A stretch of DNA of 64,000 nt, taken from positions 1,248,001 to 1,312,000 of the forward strand of contig NZ_LR027880.1 of the NCBI RefSeq assembly GCF_900537995.1. Reading direction: 5' to 3'. This DNA comes from Roseburia intestinalis L1-82 (GTDB lineage: Bacteria; Bacillota; Clostridia; Lachnospirales; Lachnospiraceae). A program made the translations under genes and the position numbers. Below are positions 43,937-52,972 of this stretch, piece after piece; the stretch's first letter is position 1; every line of letters starts with the position of its first letter. The notes below the pieces were generated by a model that ran no database searches, was not told the origin of the DNA, and saw only the letters and a list, made by a program, of their open reading frames with translations.

Positions 43937-45787
43937 ATGGATAAATTTGTACTGAATCTTATTCATCGTCCGGAGCTGGTTCCAGAGTATTCTGCAACAG
44001 TGACTGGACAGGGAAAAGAAGAGGATATCGGAGATAAGGCACTGCTGACAGAGTCTTTGGATATCTTTAAGACACAGCAGAGATTAGCTCATGAGAATGG
44101 ATTAAAAGTAACCATTCAGATGACATACGCTTCACTGTTCAATGATGAGGCAGTGGAGATCGCAAAACATGATCATGAAGTATATGGCGATGAGATCGCA
44201 TTATCTTTATTAGGACTTCCTTGTGAGGAGTTCCGTGAAAAATATAAGACCAAGGATTTCTGTATCTGGATGTTTTCCATGGAAGATAAGAAAGCCATCG
44301 TAAATGATGTATTCGAGAAATTCCATGACAGATTCGGTTTTTATCCGGAATCCACAGGTTCTTATTATATGGATGCTGACCTGACAAACTATATCAAGGC
44401 AGCATACCCGACTGTAAAATGTGCAGTTGCTACCTGCTGGGAGGAAGGCCCGAAGGCATATCATACCTGCAACAACTCCTGGTATACATTATTTGATGGA
44501 GGCCCATGGGCACCATGGATTCCGTCTAAACAGAACACACATGCACCGGCTGCAAATAAAGAGGAAGACAGTGGTATCGTAGCGATCCCTCATCTTTCCC
44601 GTGACCTGATCGCATGTTACGATGGAAATGGTTCGAACTTCGGAACACATCCGCAGAACGTACTCCGTGGTATGATCTATGACACAAAGACATGGGAGTA
44701 TCCATATCTTTACAATCTGATCGACCAGTACCGTTCCTTAGAGAAATATAACAACGGATATTCCTACAACATGATGTTCGTTGGACCGGGCTGGATGAAC
44801 AAGATGGGACGCTGGGAGCAGCCATATGAACTCCTTTACAAATCCTACAGCGACGGCTGTGCTTACTACGGCAAACTGAAAAAAGAGGGTCAGTTAGTAG
44901 ATATGACGATGTCGGAGTTCGCTGATTATTATCGTGAGAAGAAAGGTGTCAACCAGAACAATTACAACGAGCCGGAATGTGCTCTCTGGAGAGATATCTT
45001 ATATGGTTCCGACAAACAGTTATTCTGGTACTGCGATCCATACATGAGAGCATGTGTCAACATGGATCAGGGCGGTGCGATCGTTGACCTTCGTCCTTAT
45101 GCAGCAAAATTAGAGTGGCCGGTCGGCATCGGAACAAAACATGTTCAGGATGCATCCTACCCATTCTTAATTCAGGAGAAATACCGTGCAGGTTATTTCA
45201 CCCACTATGCAGGAGAGGGAACCGTAAGAAGTGCAAAACTTTCTTACAAAGGAGAGGAAGTAGATCTCTGCCTCTGCCCGACACATGCACATTTCTCACA
45301 GGAAGGAAAGACAAGAATCCTTACATTAGACCCGGTTACGATCGAGTTCAGGGATCTGACTGTAAAACTTCAGACAAAAGAGTACTTTGAGGAAGGTTCT
45401 TCGAACATCAGGATCGAGCGTCACATTTTAGAGATGAGTGATCCGACTGCGGAAGTAACATTAAATGAATACATGGTTGCATGCTATGGTACAACTGAGT
45501 ATTCCGAAGATATGAGTCATATCACATTAAAGATCGACGGACCGGAAGAGAAGACGATCAACTATGAATACAAATGCCGTGAGGAAGGCGTTGTGGGAGC
45601 TGCAGAGGTTTCCGCAGTTATTCCTGAAATCGAGACAAGAGTATCCATGACAGCATCCGATGCAAATGCAGAAGGATATGTAAAAGAAGGATATGCATTC
45701 TCACCAATGTTCACATTGGGATACAGAAAAACAATCTCAGATAAGGAGGTATTTGCAACATGGCTCAACTTGGCAAAGGCAAATTAA
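43937..45787 (+). CDS. Unrecognised 616-residue cytoplasmic protein in the galactan operon
   Basis: I do not recognise the family. There is no signal peptide or membrane helix. The first 350 residues look like a (beta/alpha) barrel: strand-helix alternation, KVTIQMTYASLF, a HDHEVYGDEIALSLLG segment and GFYPESTGSYYMDADLTNYI, which recall polysaccharide-deacetylase (NodB-like) or GH57-like folds. Conserved-looking Trp, Asp, Glu and His clusters (TCWEEGPKAYHT, DGGPWAPWIPSKQ) suit a carbohydrate site. Residues about 400-600 look like a beta-sandwich. It lies 29 nt after the MalG gene with GAGGAGAAAG before the ATG, so it is co-transcribed with the importer. A role on imported galactan or related oligosaccharides is inference only. 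It is not GH112 by its motifs. Confidence 0.75.
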   Translation: MDKFVLNLIHRPELVPEYSATVTGQGKEEDIGDKALLTESLDIFKTQQRLAHENGLKVTIQMTYASLFNDEAVEIAKHDHEVYGDEIALSLLGLPCEEFREKYKTKDFCIWMFSMEDKKAIVNDVFEKFHDRFGFYPESTGSYYMDADLTNYIKAAYPTVKCAVATCWEEGPKAYHTCNNSWYTLFDGGPWAPWIPSKQNTHAPAANKEEDSGIVAIPHLSRDLIACYDGNGSNFGTHPQNVLRGMIYDTKTWEYPYLYNLIDQYRSLEKYNNGYSYNMMFVGPGWMNKMGRWEQPYELLYKSYSDGCAYYGKLKKEGQLVDMTMSEFADYYREKKGVNQNNYNEPECALWRDILYGSDKQLFWYCDPYMRACVNMDQGGAIVDLRPYAAKLEWPVGIGTKHVQDASYPFLIQEKYRAGYFTHYAGEGTVRSAKLSYKGEEVDLCLCPTHAHFSQEGKTRILTLDPVTIEFRDLTVKLQTKEYFEEGSSNIRIERHILEMSDPTAEVTLNEYMVACYGTTEYSEDMSHITLKIDGPEEKTINYEYKCREEGVVGAAEVSAVIPEIETRVSMTASDANAEGYVKEGYAFSPMFTLGYRKTISDKEVFATWLNLAKAN

Positions 45788-45978
45788 ATTATAGATGCCC
45801 ATCCTGTTTTTTAAGAGATCTCGACATCGATATGTTCTACAATAAAGAAACCGGTATTTACAGCTGCATCCGCTGCCAGTATCGTGGAACGGAAGAGGAT
45901 GTATTAGAGAAAAACGAAATGATCCGTTTCCGCTATAAAGCAATGCATGACAGAATTACAAAATTTGATTTTGACTAA
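45760..45978 (+). CDS. Small zinc-ribbon protein overlapping the 616-residue protein gene
   Basis: A 72-residue protein with one zinc ribbon: YRCPSCFLRD and SCIRCQYRGT, giving CxxC pairs 22 residues apart. The ATG lies 28 nt inside the upstream gene in another frame, and a perfect TAAGGAGGT (45742-45750) stands 10 nt before it, so translation is strong and coupled. The basic C terminus (RFRYKAMHDRITKF) could bind nucleic acid or a partner protein. I do not recognise a function; tight coupling suggests it works with the 616-residue protein. Confidence 0.85.
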   Translation: MAQLGKGKLNYRCPSCFLRDLDIDMFYNKETGIYSCIRCQYRGTEEDVLEKNEMIRFRYKAMHDRITKFDFD

Positions 45979-46001
45979 ATTCTGGTAACAGAAACAAAAT
46001 G

Positions 46002-46034
46002 ACTGCCGTACTGAAATATTGTACGGCAGTTTTA
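46002..46034 (+). terminator. Terminator or attenuator after the zinc-ribbon gene
   Basis: ACTGCCGTAC (46002-46011) pairs with GTACGGCAGT (46021-46030), followed by only four T residues. The short T-run may allow read-through into the AraC gene 17 nt later. Confidence 0.7.
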
Positions 46035-46050
46035 AAAAGAGGTAATAACC

Positions 46051-46989
46051 ATGGGAAAAAAGAAAAAAGACACAATGGAATTGAGGTTTTACGAAGTTCC
46101 GCAGGGTGAATATGTTCTGGCACTTTTAGGAGACAACTGGATTCGTGATTACGGACATGATGAAAGTAATCTTCATTTTCACAATCTCATGGAAATCGGA
46201 TATTGTAAAAACGGTACCGGCGAGTTGATCTTAAATGAAGAGACAAAACGTTATGAACCGGCAATGGTCAGTATTATTCCACAGAATTACCCGCATGTGA
46301 CGATCAGTGACATTGCGGAGGGACCAAGCTATTGGGAATATTTATTTTTTGATCCGATGGTCATGATCCAGGAATTATATCCGGATAATGCTGTCATGCA
46401 AAAAAAAGTATTGCAGATGATCAATCGTAAGGCTTTATTTTTCCATGAGTGGGAAAACCGCGGAATTTCCGTTCTTGTGAAGATGCTCATGGATGAAATG
46501 AGACAGAAAAAAAATCATTTTAATGATTGTGTCAGAGGTCTTTTGATCGCTTTTTTTGCTGAATTGCTCCGCATGTGTGAGAGCGATGTCTCGGAGAATG
46601 AAGTAAAGAAAAAGACAGGTGTTTCCCAGATCACGGCGGCACTTGATTATGTCAGGTTAGAGTATGCAAACAATATCCGTGTCGAGGAACTTGCAAAGGC
46701 AAGCCATATGAGTGAGACACATTTCAGAAGAGTCTTTGAATCTTATATGAATATGTCACCGATGGATTACATCAATCTGATGCGGGTGCAGAAAGCCTGT
46801 GATATCATGAAAAAGACAAATGACCCGATGGATGTGGTCGCCCAGAAAGTAGGATTTACCACGACATCCACATTTAACCGGAACTTCAAAAAATATCTGA
46901 ATACATCTCCGTATCAGTGGAAGATCAGTCCGGAAAATTATGAGAGAAAGCTGCTGAATTATAATATTTCCGCATTGAAGGGCTGGTAA
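46051..46989 (+). CDS. AraC-family transcriptional regulator
   Basis: A 312-residue regulator. The N-terminal cupin sensor domain has LHFHNLMEIGYCKNGTGE and PQNYPHVT. The C-terminal 100 residues hold two helix-turn-helix motifs (ELAKASHMSETHFRRVFE and VAQKVGFTTTSTFNRNFKKY). It lies between the importer set and the beta-galactosidase/galactanase genes, so it likely activates one or both. Start after AAAGAGGTAATAACC. Confidence 0.94.
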   Translation: MGKKKKDTMELRFYEVPQGEYVLALLGDNWIRDYGHDESNLHFHNLMEIGYCKNGTGELILNEETKRYEPAMVSIIPQNYPHVTISDIAEGPSYWEYLFFDPMVMIQELYPDNAVMQKKVLQMINRKALFFHEWENRGISVLVKMLMDEMRQKKNHFNDCVRGLLIAFFAELLRMCESDVSENEVKKKTGVSQITAALDYVRLEYANNIRVEELAKASHMSETHFRRVFESYMNMSPMDYINLMRVQKACDIMKKTNDPMDVVAQKVGFTTTSTFNRNFKKYLNTSPYQWKISPENYERKLLNYNISALKGW

Positions 46990-47032
46990 ATAAATGGGCG
47001 AAAATGCGTGTTTTGTGTTGAGATACAGATGC

Positions 47033-47046
47033 AAAATGCGCATTTT
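47033..47046 (+). promoter_or_regulatory. 14-bp palindrome in the beta-galactosidase promoter region
   Basis: AAAATGCGCATTTT is a perfect palindrome whose core TGCGCA is also the centre of the LacI-type sites at 21394, 38460 and 40001. It lies 43 nt before the GH2 start. It may be a degenerate LacI operator or a target of the adjacent AraC regulator. No convincing -35/-10 pair was found around it. Confidence 0.45.
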
Positions 47047-47088
47047 TCCGTTAAAATGGAGATAAGAAAAAGATAAGGAGGACATGAC

Positions 47089-50000
47089 ATGTCATTCGAA
47101 ATAAAAAAGATCCATGATCCGAAGTTTTTTAAGGAAAACTGCATGGCAGCACACTCCGATCATGTGGCATATGCGAATGAAACAGAAGCAGAAGAAAAAA
47201 AGAGCAGCTTCCGGTTATTACTGGATGGCGTCTGGAAATTTCATTATGCGAGAAATTATGCGCAGACCGTCAGTGGGTTTGAGGCAGAAGATTTTGATTG
47301 TAAATGCTGGGAGGATATTCGGGTGCCGGCACATATCCAGATGGAGGGCTATGATATCCCGCAGTATGTAAACATCCAGTATCCGTGGGATGGAAGGGAA
47401 GATGTGTGGCGCGACGCAGTGCCGAGTGAATTTAATCCGGTGGCAAGCTATGTAAAATATTTTACACTGCCGGAAGGTTTTAGAAAAAGCGGACTTTATA
47501 TTTCTTTTCAGGGTGTGGAGAGCGGTTTTGCATTGTGGTTAAACGGTCATTATGTCGGATACAGTGAGGACAGTTTCACCCCGTCAGATTTTGATCTTAC
47601 TCCGTATGTAAAAGAGGGCGAAAATAAGCTGGCAGTCCAGGTGTTTAAGTGGACTTCTTCAAGCTGGTGCGAGGATCAGGATTTCTACCGGTTCTCCGGT
47701 ATTTTCCGTTCGGTTTATCTGTATACCATGCCAAAGGTGCATGTGTATGATTTAAAAGTGCAGCCGGTTGTCGATGAGGCGGTTTTAAATGCAGATCTTC
47801 TTGTCACAATGCAGATGCGCGGCGAGGGAAAAGCAAGACTGACCCTGACCGGCAGCAGAAATTATTCCGTTTTGGAAGAAAAAGAAGAACAGATTGTTTT
47901 CTCTGAGGAGCTGCCAGTCTCTGAGGGGGAAGTTCATTTTGAAAAAGAGGTGAAAAAACCGGATCTGTGGAGTGCGGAGATCCCGAATTTATACACGCTT
48001 ACGATCGAATGTTTTGATCAAAACGGGGAGAGAAGCGAGCTTGTCAGCCAAAGAATCGGATTCCGCCGTTTTGAAATGAAAGACGGTATCATGACATTAA
48101 ATGGAAAGCGCATTGTATTTAAGGGTGTCAACCGTCATGAGTTCAGTTCCAAAACAGGACGTGCAGTGACAAGGGAAGAGGTTTTAAAAGACATCGTTAC
48201 GATGAAACAGAACAACATCAATGCGATCCGCACCTGCCACTACCCGGATGCTTCCATTATATATGATCTCTGCGATGAGTACGGACTCTATATGATCGCG
48301 GAAAACAATCTCGAATCACACGGTTCATGGGATGCCGCGATGCATGGTTCTGTGCCGAAAGATATGATCGTTCCGGGGGACAACATGGACTGGGAACCGA
48401 TGATGCTTGATCGTGTCAATTCCTGTTACCAGAGAGATAAAAACCATCCGGCAGTTCTGATCTGGTCAGTCGGAAATGAATCTTACGGCGGAAAAGTAAT
48501 TTTTGACATGTCCGAAAAATTCCGTGCCTTAGATCCATACCGTCTGGTTCATTATGAGGGAATTTTCAATGACCGCAGATATGAGGCGACCAGCGATATG
48601 GAAAGCCAGATGTATACGAGCGTGGAAAATGTGAAAAAATTCCTCGCCGAGCATAAGGAAAAACCGTTTATTATGTGTGAATATACACATGCGATGGGAA
48701 ATTCCTGTGGTGCCATGCACAAATACACGGATCTGACCGATACGGAACCGAGATATCAGGGCGGTTTTATCTGGGATTACATTGACCAGTCCATCTTGAA
48801 AAAAGACCGCTATGGAAAAGATTTTCAGGCATATGGCGGCGATTTCTTAGAGCGTCCGACGGATTATAATTTCAGTGGAAATGGAATCTGCTATGGTGGA
48901 GACCGAGATCCGTCCCCGAAGATGCAGGAAGTGAAATTCAATTACCAGAATATCAGTATTCTGTTTGAAAAGGAAGGGAAGTTTACCGTTGTAAATAAAA
49001 ACCTGTTTGCAAATACCGACCGGTTCCGCTGTGTGGCAGTTTTACAGAAAAACGGGGTTGTTGTGAAAAAACAGGAGATAGAGACAGCAGTACCGCCGCT
49101 TAGCACGAAGGACTATGAGATCCCGTTTGCCATTTTGCGTGCAGATGATAAGGATCAGAAAAAAGACCCGGATGCAGAATACACACTCACCGTTTCATTC
49201 TGGTTAAAGGAGGATATGAGCTGGGCAGATGCAGGACATGAGGTCGCTTTTGGACAGAAGATTTATAAAAAGATCCCTGCTTTCCATGCATCCGAAAAGC
49301 CGATCCGCGTGGTTCACGGCAAGGTAAACATCGGAGTAAAAGGCGAAGATTTTGACTGCCTGTTTTCCATGTTGAGTGGGGGACTTGTTTCCTACCGCTA
49401 TGCGGGGAAAGAAATGATCGAGAAGATCCCGATGCCGAATTTCTGGAGGGCACCGGTGGACAATGATAACGGAAGCATGGCTCCGGCGCGCTATGCACAG
49501 TGGAAGATCGCAAGCATGTATATCAGTCACAGAAACGGTGGGATGTTTGACAATGTCCCGACCAAAGTGGAAGAAAAAGACAATACCGTGACAGTCACTT
49601 ACACCTATTTTATGCCGACAACACCGGCGGGCAAATGTCAGGTTTCCTACACCGTTTTTGGTGATGGAACGATCGAGACAAAACTGATGTATGATCCGGT
49701 AGAGGGACTTCCGGATATGCCGGAGTTTGGCATGATGTTCTGGTTTAATGCAGATTATGACAATCTTACCTGGTATGGCATGGGACCGGATGAGACCTAT
49801 GCAGACCGGAGACATGGAGCAAAGCTTGGAATCTACAGCAATAAAGTGGCTGACAATATGGCAAAATATTTAGTTCCGCAGGAATGTGGCAACAAAGTCG
49901 GTGTGCGGTATGCGCGCCTTGTGGATGCAAAAGGCAGGGGAATGATGTTTGAGGGAGATGAATTAAGCTTCTCGGCACTTCCGTATACACCACATGAACT

Positions 50001-50175
50001 TGAAAATGCAGCCCATGTTTATGAACTGCCGCAGGTACATCACACGATCGTCCGTGTGGCATTGGCGCAGATGGGAGTCGGCGGTGATGACAGCTGGGGA
50101 TCTTTAGTGCACCCGGAATACCATATTGATGTGACGAAACCGTTAGAATTTACGTTCCGCTTTAAAGGAATATAG
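47089..50175 (+). CDS. lacZ: GH2 beta-galactosidase (LacZ type)
   Basis: A 1028-residue LacZ-size enzyme with the five-domain layout: sugar-binding domain (about 40-225), Ig-like domain, TIM barrel with acid/base E464 (WSVGNESYGG) and nucleophile E531 (FIMCEYTHAMGNS), a second Ig-like domain, and the large beta-galactosidase small-chain domain (from about 760). There is no signal peptide. It would split galactose from imported galacto-oligosaccharides and lactose. GAGGACATGAC lies before the ATG with AAGGAGG. The GH53 gene follows after about 95 nt. Confidence 0.96.
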   Translation: MSFEIKKIHDPKFFKENCMAAHSDHVAYANETEAEEKKSSFRLLLDGVWKFHYARNYAQTVSGFEAEDFDCKCWEDIRVPAHIQMEGYDIPQYVNIQYPWDGREDVWRDAVPSEFNPVASYVKYFTLPEGFRKSGLYISFQGVESGFALWLNGHYVGYSEDSFTPSDFDLTPYVKEGENKLAVQVFKWTSSSWCEDQDFYRFSGIFRSVYLYTMPKVHVYDLKVQPVVDEAVLNADLLVTMQMRGEGKARLTLTGSRNYSVLEEKEEQIVFSEELPVSEGEVHFEKEVKKPDLWSAEIPNLYTLTIECFDQNGERSELVSQRIGFRRFEMKDGIMTLNGKRIVFKGVNRHEFSSKTGRAVTREEVLKDIVTMKQNNINAIRTCHYPDASIIYDLCDEYGLYMIAENNLESHGSWDAAMHGSVPKDMIVPGDNMDWEPMMLDRVNSCYQRDKNHPAVLIWSVGNESYGGKVIFDMSEKFRALDPYRLVHYEGIFNDRRYEATSDMESQMYTSVENVKKFLAEHKEKPFIMCEYTHAMGNSCGAMHKYTDLTDTEPRYQGGFIWDYIDQSILKKDRYGKDFQAYGGDFLERPTDYNFSGNGICYGGDRDPSPKMQEVKFNYQNISILFEKEGKFTVVNKNLFANTDRFRCVAVLQKNGVVVKKQEIETAVPPLSTKDYEIPFAILRADDKDQKKDPDAEYTLTVSFWLKEDMSWADAGHEVAFGQKIYKKIPAFHASEKPIRVVHGKVNIGVKGEDFDCLFSMLSGGLVSYRYAGKEMIEKIPMPNFWRAPVDNDNGSMAPARYAQWKIASMYISHRNGGMFDNVPTKVEEKDNTVTVTYTYFMPTTPAGKCQVSYTVFGDGTIETKLMYDPVEGLPDMPEFGMMFWFNADYDNLTWYGMGPDETYADRRHGAKLGIYSNKVADNMAKYLVPQECGNKVGVRYARLVDAKGRGMMFEGDELSFSALPYTPHELENAAHVYELPQVHHTIVRVALAQMGVGGDDSWGSLVHPEYHIDVTKPLEFTFRFKGI

Positions 50176-50269
50176 TATAAGTAATAAAGTATAAGAAATA
50201 AGCTCGGCTGCCTGATTTATTTATGTTTTGGCACAAATATTACAGCTTATGAAAAGGAAGGGAATGACT

Positions 50270-51430
50270 ATGAATTTTGTAAAAGGAATGGATTTGTCTA
50301 CACTTGCAGAGTTGGAGAAGTGTGGTGCGAAGTATTATGACAACGGAGAAGAAAAGGATATTTTGGAGATCATGAAATCTTATGATGTGGATACGATCCG
50401 TATCCGTGTCTGGAATGATCCGTGGTCAGAAACAGGAGAATCTTACGGTGCAGGAGAAAATGATCCAAAGACATCTCTTGAGATCGCCAAAAAGGTGACA
50501 AAAGCAGGTTTTGGTGTGCTTTTAAATCTGCATTACAGTGATTTCTGGGCAGATCCGGGAAAACAGTTTAAACCGAAGGCATGGGAAAATTATGGTGTCA
50601 AAGAGTTAGAGCAGGCAGTTTATGATTTCACGTTAGAGATGATGCATCTTTATTTGGAAAACGGTGTTAATATCACGATGGTACAGGTCGGAAATGAACT
50701 TTCAAATGGTCTGCTCTGGCCGGAAGGCAAGGTGCCGAACTATGATAACATCGCAACATTTGTCAATGCCGGTATCCGTGCTGTCCGCAAAGCAGATGAA
50801 GAGCGTCTCGCAGGCTCTATCAAAGGTGTATGCCCGCAGATGAAGGAACTGTCAAAGATTCTGGTTATGATCCATCTTGACAATGGCGGCAACAATGCAC
50901 TTTACCGTGAATGGTTTGATAATTTTACAAAACGCGGTGAGGATTTTGAACTGATCGGATTGTCCTATTATCCATTCTGGCATGGATCTCTTCAGATGTT
51001 AAATGACAACATGAATGATATTGCCAAGCGCTACGGCAAAGATCTGATCGTGGCAGAAGTCTCCATGGGATATACGATGGACGACTACAAGGATTATGAG
51101 AAACTTGCCGATGAGGAGCGCAAGGGTTATGCGACGAAACCGGCGCTGGTTGAGAAAATCGAATACCCGATGACCGTACAGGGACAGTATGACTTTATGG
51201 AAGACTTCTTAAACCGCATCAGCCATATTGATGATGGAAAAGGGAAGGGCTTCTTCTACTGGGAGCCGGCATGGATCCCGGTTCCGGGTTCCGGCTGGGC
51301 AACGCCTGCTTCCTTAAAATACATACAGGATCCGGGACCGTGCGGCAACGAGTGGGCAAACCAGGCATTGTTTGATTATGAGGGCAATGCGCTGCCGACG
51401 TTAAAACTGATCCGTGATTTTAAGGCATAA
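50270..51430 (+). CDS. GH53 endo-beta-1,4-galactanase, apparently cytoplasmic
   Basis: A 386-residue GH53 enzyme. E143 in MVQVGNELSNGLLWPEG is the acid/base and E263 in LIVAEVSMGYT the nucleophile; FVKGMDLSTLAELE at the N terminus is typical. GH53 cuts beta-1,4-galactan side chains of pectin. Most described members are secreted, but this one has no signal peptide from any start in the frame. ATG 50270 follows AAGGAAGGG by 7 nt. It would act on imported oligosaccharides, together with the GH2 enzyme in front. A terminator follows at 51466. Confidence 0.93.
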   Translation: MNFVKGMDLSTLAELEKCGAKYYDNGEEKDILEIMKSYDVDTIRIRVWNDPWSETGESYGAGENDPKTSLEIAKKVTKAGFGVLLNLHYSDFWADPGKQFKPKAWENYGVKELEQAVYDFTLEMMHLYLENGVNITMVQVGNELSNGLLWPEGKVPNYDNIATFVNAGIRAVRKADEERLAGSIKGVCPQMKELSKILVMIHLDNGGNNALYREWFDNFTKRGEDFELIGLSYYPFWHGSLQMLNDNMNDIAKRYGKDLIVAEVSMGYTMDDYKDYEKLADEERKGYATKPALVEKIEYPMTVQGQYDFMEDFLNRISHIDDGKGKGFFYWEPAWIPVPGSGWATPASLKYIQDPGPCGNEWANQALFDYEGNALPTLKLIRDFKA

Positions 51431-51465
51431 AAAGTATTGCTGTCTGGAGATAAAAGAGTGTATAG

Positions 51466-51507
51466 AAAATCCTGCAATATTTATGTAAAAATGTTGCAGG
51501 ATTTTTT
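51466..51507 (+). terminator. Terminator after the GH53 gene
   Basis: ATCCTGCAATATT (51469-51481) pairs with AATGTTGCAGGAT (51490-51502) with one G-U pair, flanked by A's and T's. Confidence 0.85.
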
Positions 51508-51536
51508 GCACTTTGTTGCAGTTTGCGTTTCAGCCA

Positions 51537-51564
51537 TTGCAAAGGAATTCGGATGCGTTATAAT
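51537..51564 (+). promoter_or_regulatory. galK promoter
   Basis: TTGCAA (51537-51542) and TATAAT (51559-51564) with a 16-bp spacer. galK is therefore probably transcribed separately from the GH2/GH53 genes. No LacI-type motif is seen here. Confidence 0.65.
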
Positions 51565-51680
51565 AGGATTATCAGAGAAAACGAAACAAATGCATCCTGC
51601 TTTTACGGGAAAGGAAAACAGACGGGATGACGTGGAACAAAATAAGAACAAATGATGTATTGTAAAAAGGAGGATTTAAG

Positions 51681-52850
51681 ATGGTTTGGGAGAACGTACT
51701 GGCAAAGTTTAAAGAGTTATTTGGCGGCGAAGGAGAGATTGGTGTTTATTTTGCACCGGGACGTGTGAATATGATCGGAGAGCATACCGATTACAACGGC
51801 GGTCATGTATTTCCATGTGCACTGACGATCGGTACTTATGGTGTGGCAAGAAAAAGAGAGGATAAAAAACTTCGTTTTTATTCGATGAATTTTGAGCAGC
51901 TTGGCGTGTTAGAGTCATCTGTAGAGAATTTAAAACCGGAGAAAGAAGCTGACTGGACCAACTATCCGAAGGGCGTGATGTGGGCATTCGGAGAGAAAGG
52001 CATGAAGGTAGAACAGGGTATGGATCTTGTATTATTCGGAAATATCCCGAATGGTTCCGGACTTTCTTCTTCCGCATCCGTAGAGGTTTTAACAGGATTT
52101 ATCTTACGCGATATGTTTGGATTTGATGTGACAAATCAGGATCTTGCACTGATCGGTCAGTATTCGGAAAATAAATTCAACGGTGTCAACTGTGGTATCA
52201 TGGATCAGTTTGCTATCGCAATGGGCAAAGCAGGCCATGCGATCTTCCTTGACACTGCAACTTTAAAATATGAGTATGCACCGATCAAACTGGAGAATGC
52301 AAAGATTGTGATTTCCTGCAGTAATAAAAAACGTGGACTGGGCGATTCCAAATACAATGAGCGCCGCAGTGAGTGTGAAAAAGCACTGGCAGAGTTACAG
52401 AAAGTTGTCTCCATCGACGCACTTGGAGATCTGACAGAGGTACAGTTTGAAGAACACAAAGATGCCATCAAAGAGGAAGTGTGTGTAAGACGTGCAAAAC
52501 ATGCAGTTTATGAGAATCAGAGAACGATCAAAGCAGTAGAGGCACTGAAAAATAATGATGTTGCCTTATTTGGAAAACTGATGAATGAATCCCACGTTTC
52601 TCTCCGCGATGATTATGAAGTAACCGGTATTGAGCTGGATACTTTGGTTGAGGAAGCATGGAAGATTGATGGTGTGATCGGCTCAAGAATGACAGGTGCG
52701 GGCTTTGGCGGATGTACGGTCAGCATCGTAAAAGATGAGGCTGTGGATACCTTTATCAAAGAAGTCGGTGCAGCTTATGAGAAGAAGATCGGATATGCAG
52801 CAGATTTCTATGTTGTTGAGATTGGTGACGGTCCAGTGAAATTAGCCTGA
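51681..52850 (+). CDS. galK: Galactokinase
   Basis: A 389-residue GHMP-family kinase. It has the galactokinase signature PGRVNMIGEHTDYNGGH (about 27-43), the ATP loop NGSGLSSSASVEV and the C-terminal MTGAGFGGCTVSIV. It phosphorylates galactose released by GH42, GH2 and GH53 action, the first Leloir step in the cytoplasm. AAAAGGAGG precedes the ATG. galT follows after 122 nt; galE and a galactose mutarotase are not in the window. Confidence 0.97.
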   Translation: MVWENVLAKFKELFGGEGEIGVYFAPGRVNMIGEHTDYNGGHVFPCALTIGTYGVARKREDKKLRFYSMNFEQLGVLESSVENLKPEKEADWTNYPKGVMWAFGEKGMKVEQGMDLVLFGNIPNGSGLSSSASVEVLTGFILRDMFGFDVTNQDLALIGQYSENKFNGVNCGIMDQFAIAMGKAGHAIFLDTATLKYEYAPIKLENAKIVISCSNKKRGLGDSKYNERRSECEKALAELQKVVSIDALGDLTEVQFEEHKDAIKEEVCVRRAKHAVYENQRTIKAVEALKNNDVALFGKLMNESHVSLRDDYEVTGIELDTLVEEAWKIDGVIGSRMTGAGFGGCTVSIVKDEAVDTFIKEVGAAYEKKIGYAADFYVVEIGDGPVKLA

Positions 52851-52972
52851 TGAAAAGAAGTTTTTCATTTCTGAAAATAAGAGGCTCATTGAAAATAATA
52901 TAGAGACTTAAAAATATATGTCTGGCAGAGTATTGCAAAGACACGTTAAACAGTGTAGAAGTGAGGAAGAAT

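Noticed and set aside
43937-45787. The 616-residue protein as a GH112 galactosyl-phosphorylase
   Set aside because: GH112 enzymes are common beside galactose importers in this family, but the N-terminal motifs and length (about 720 residues) do not fit, and the barrel segments look more NodB-like.
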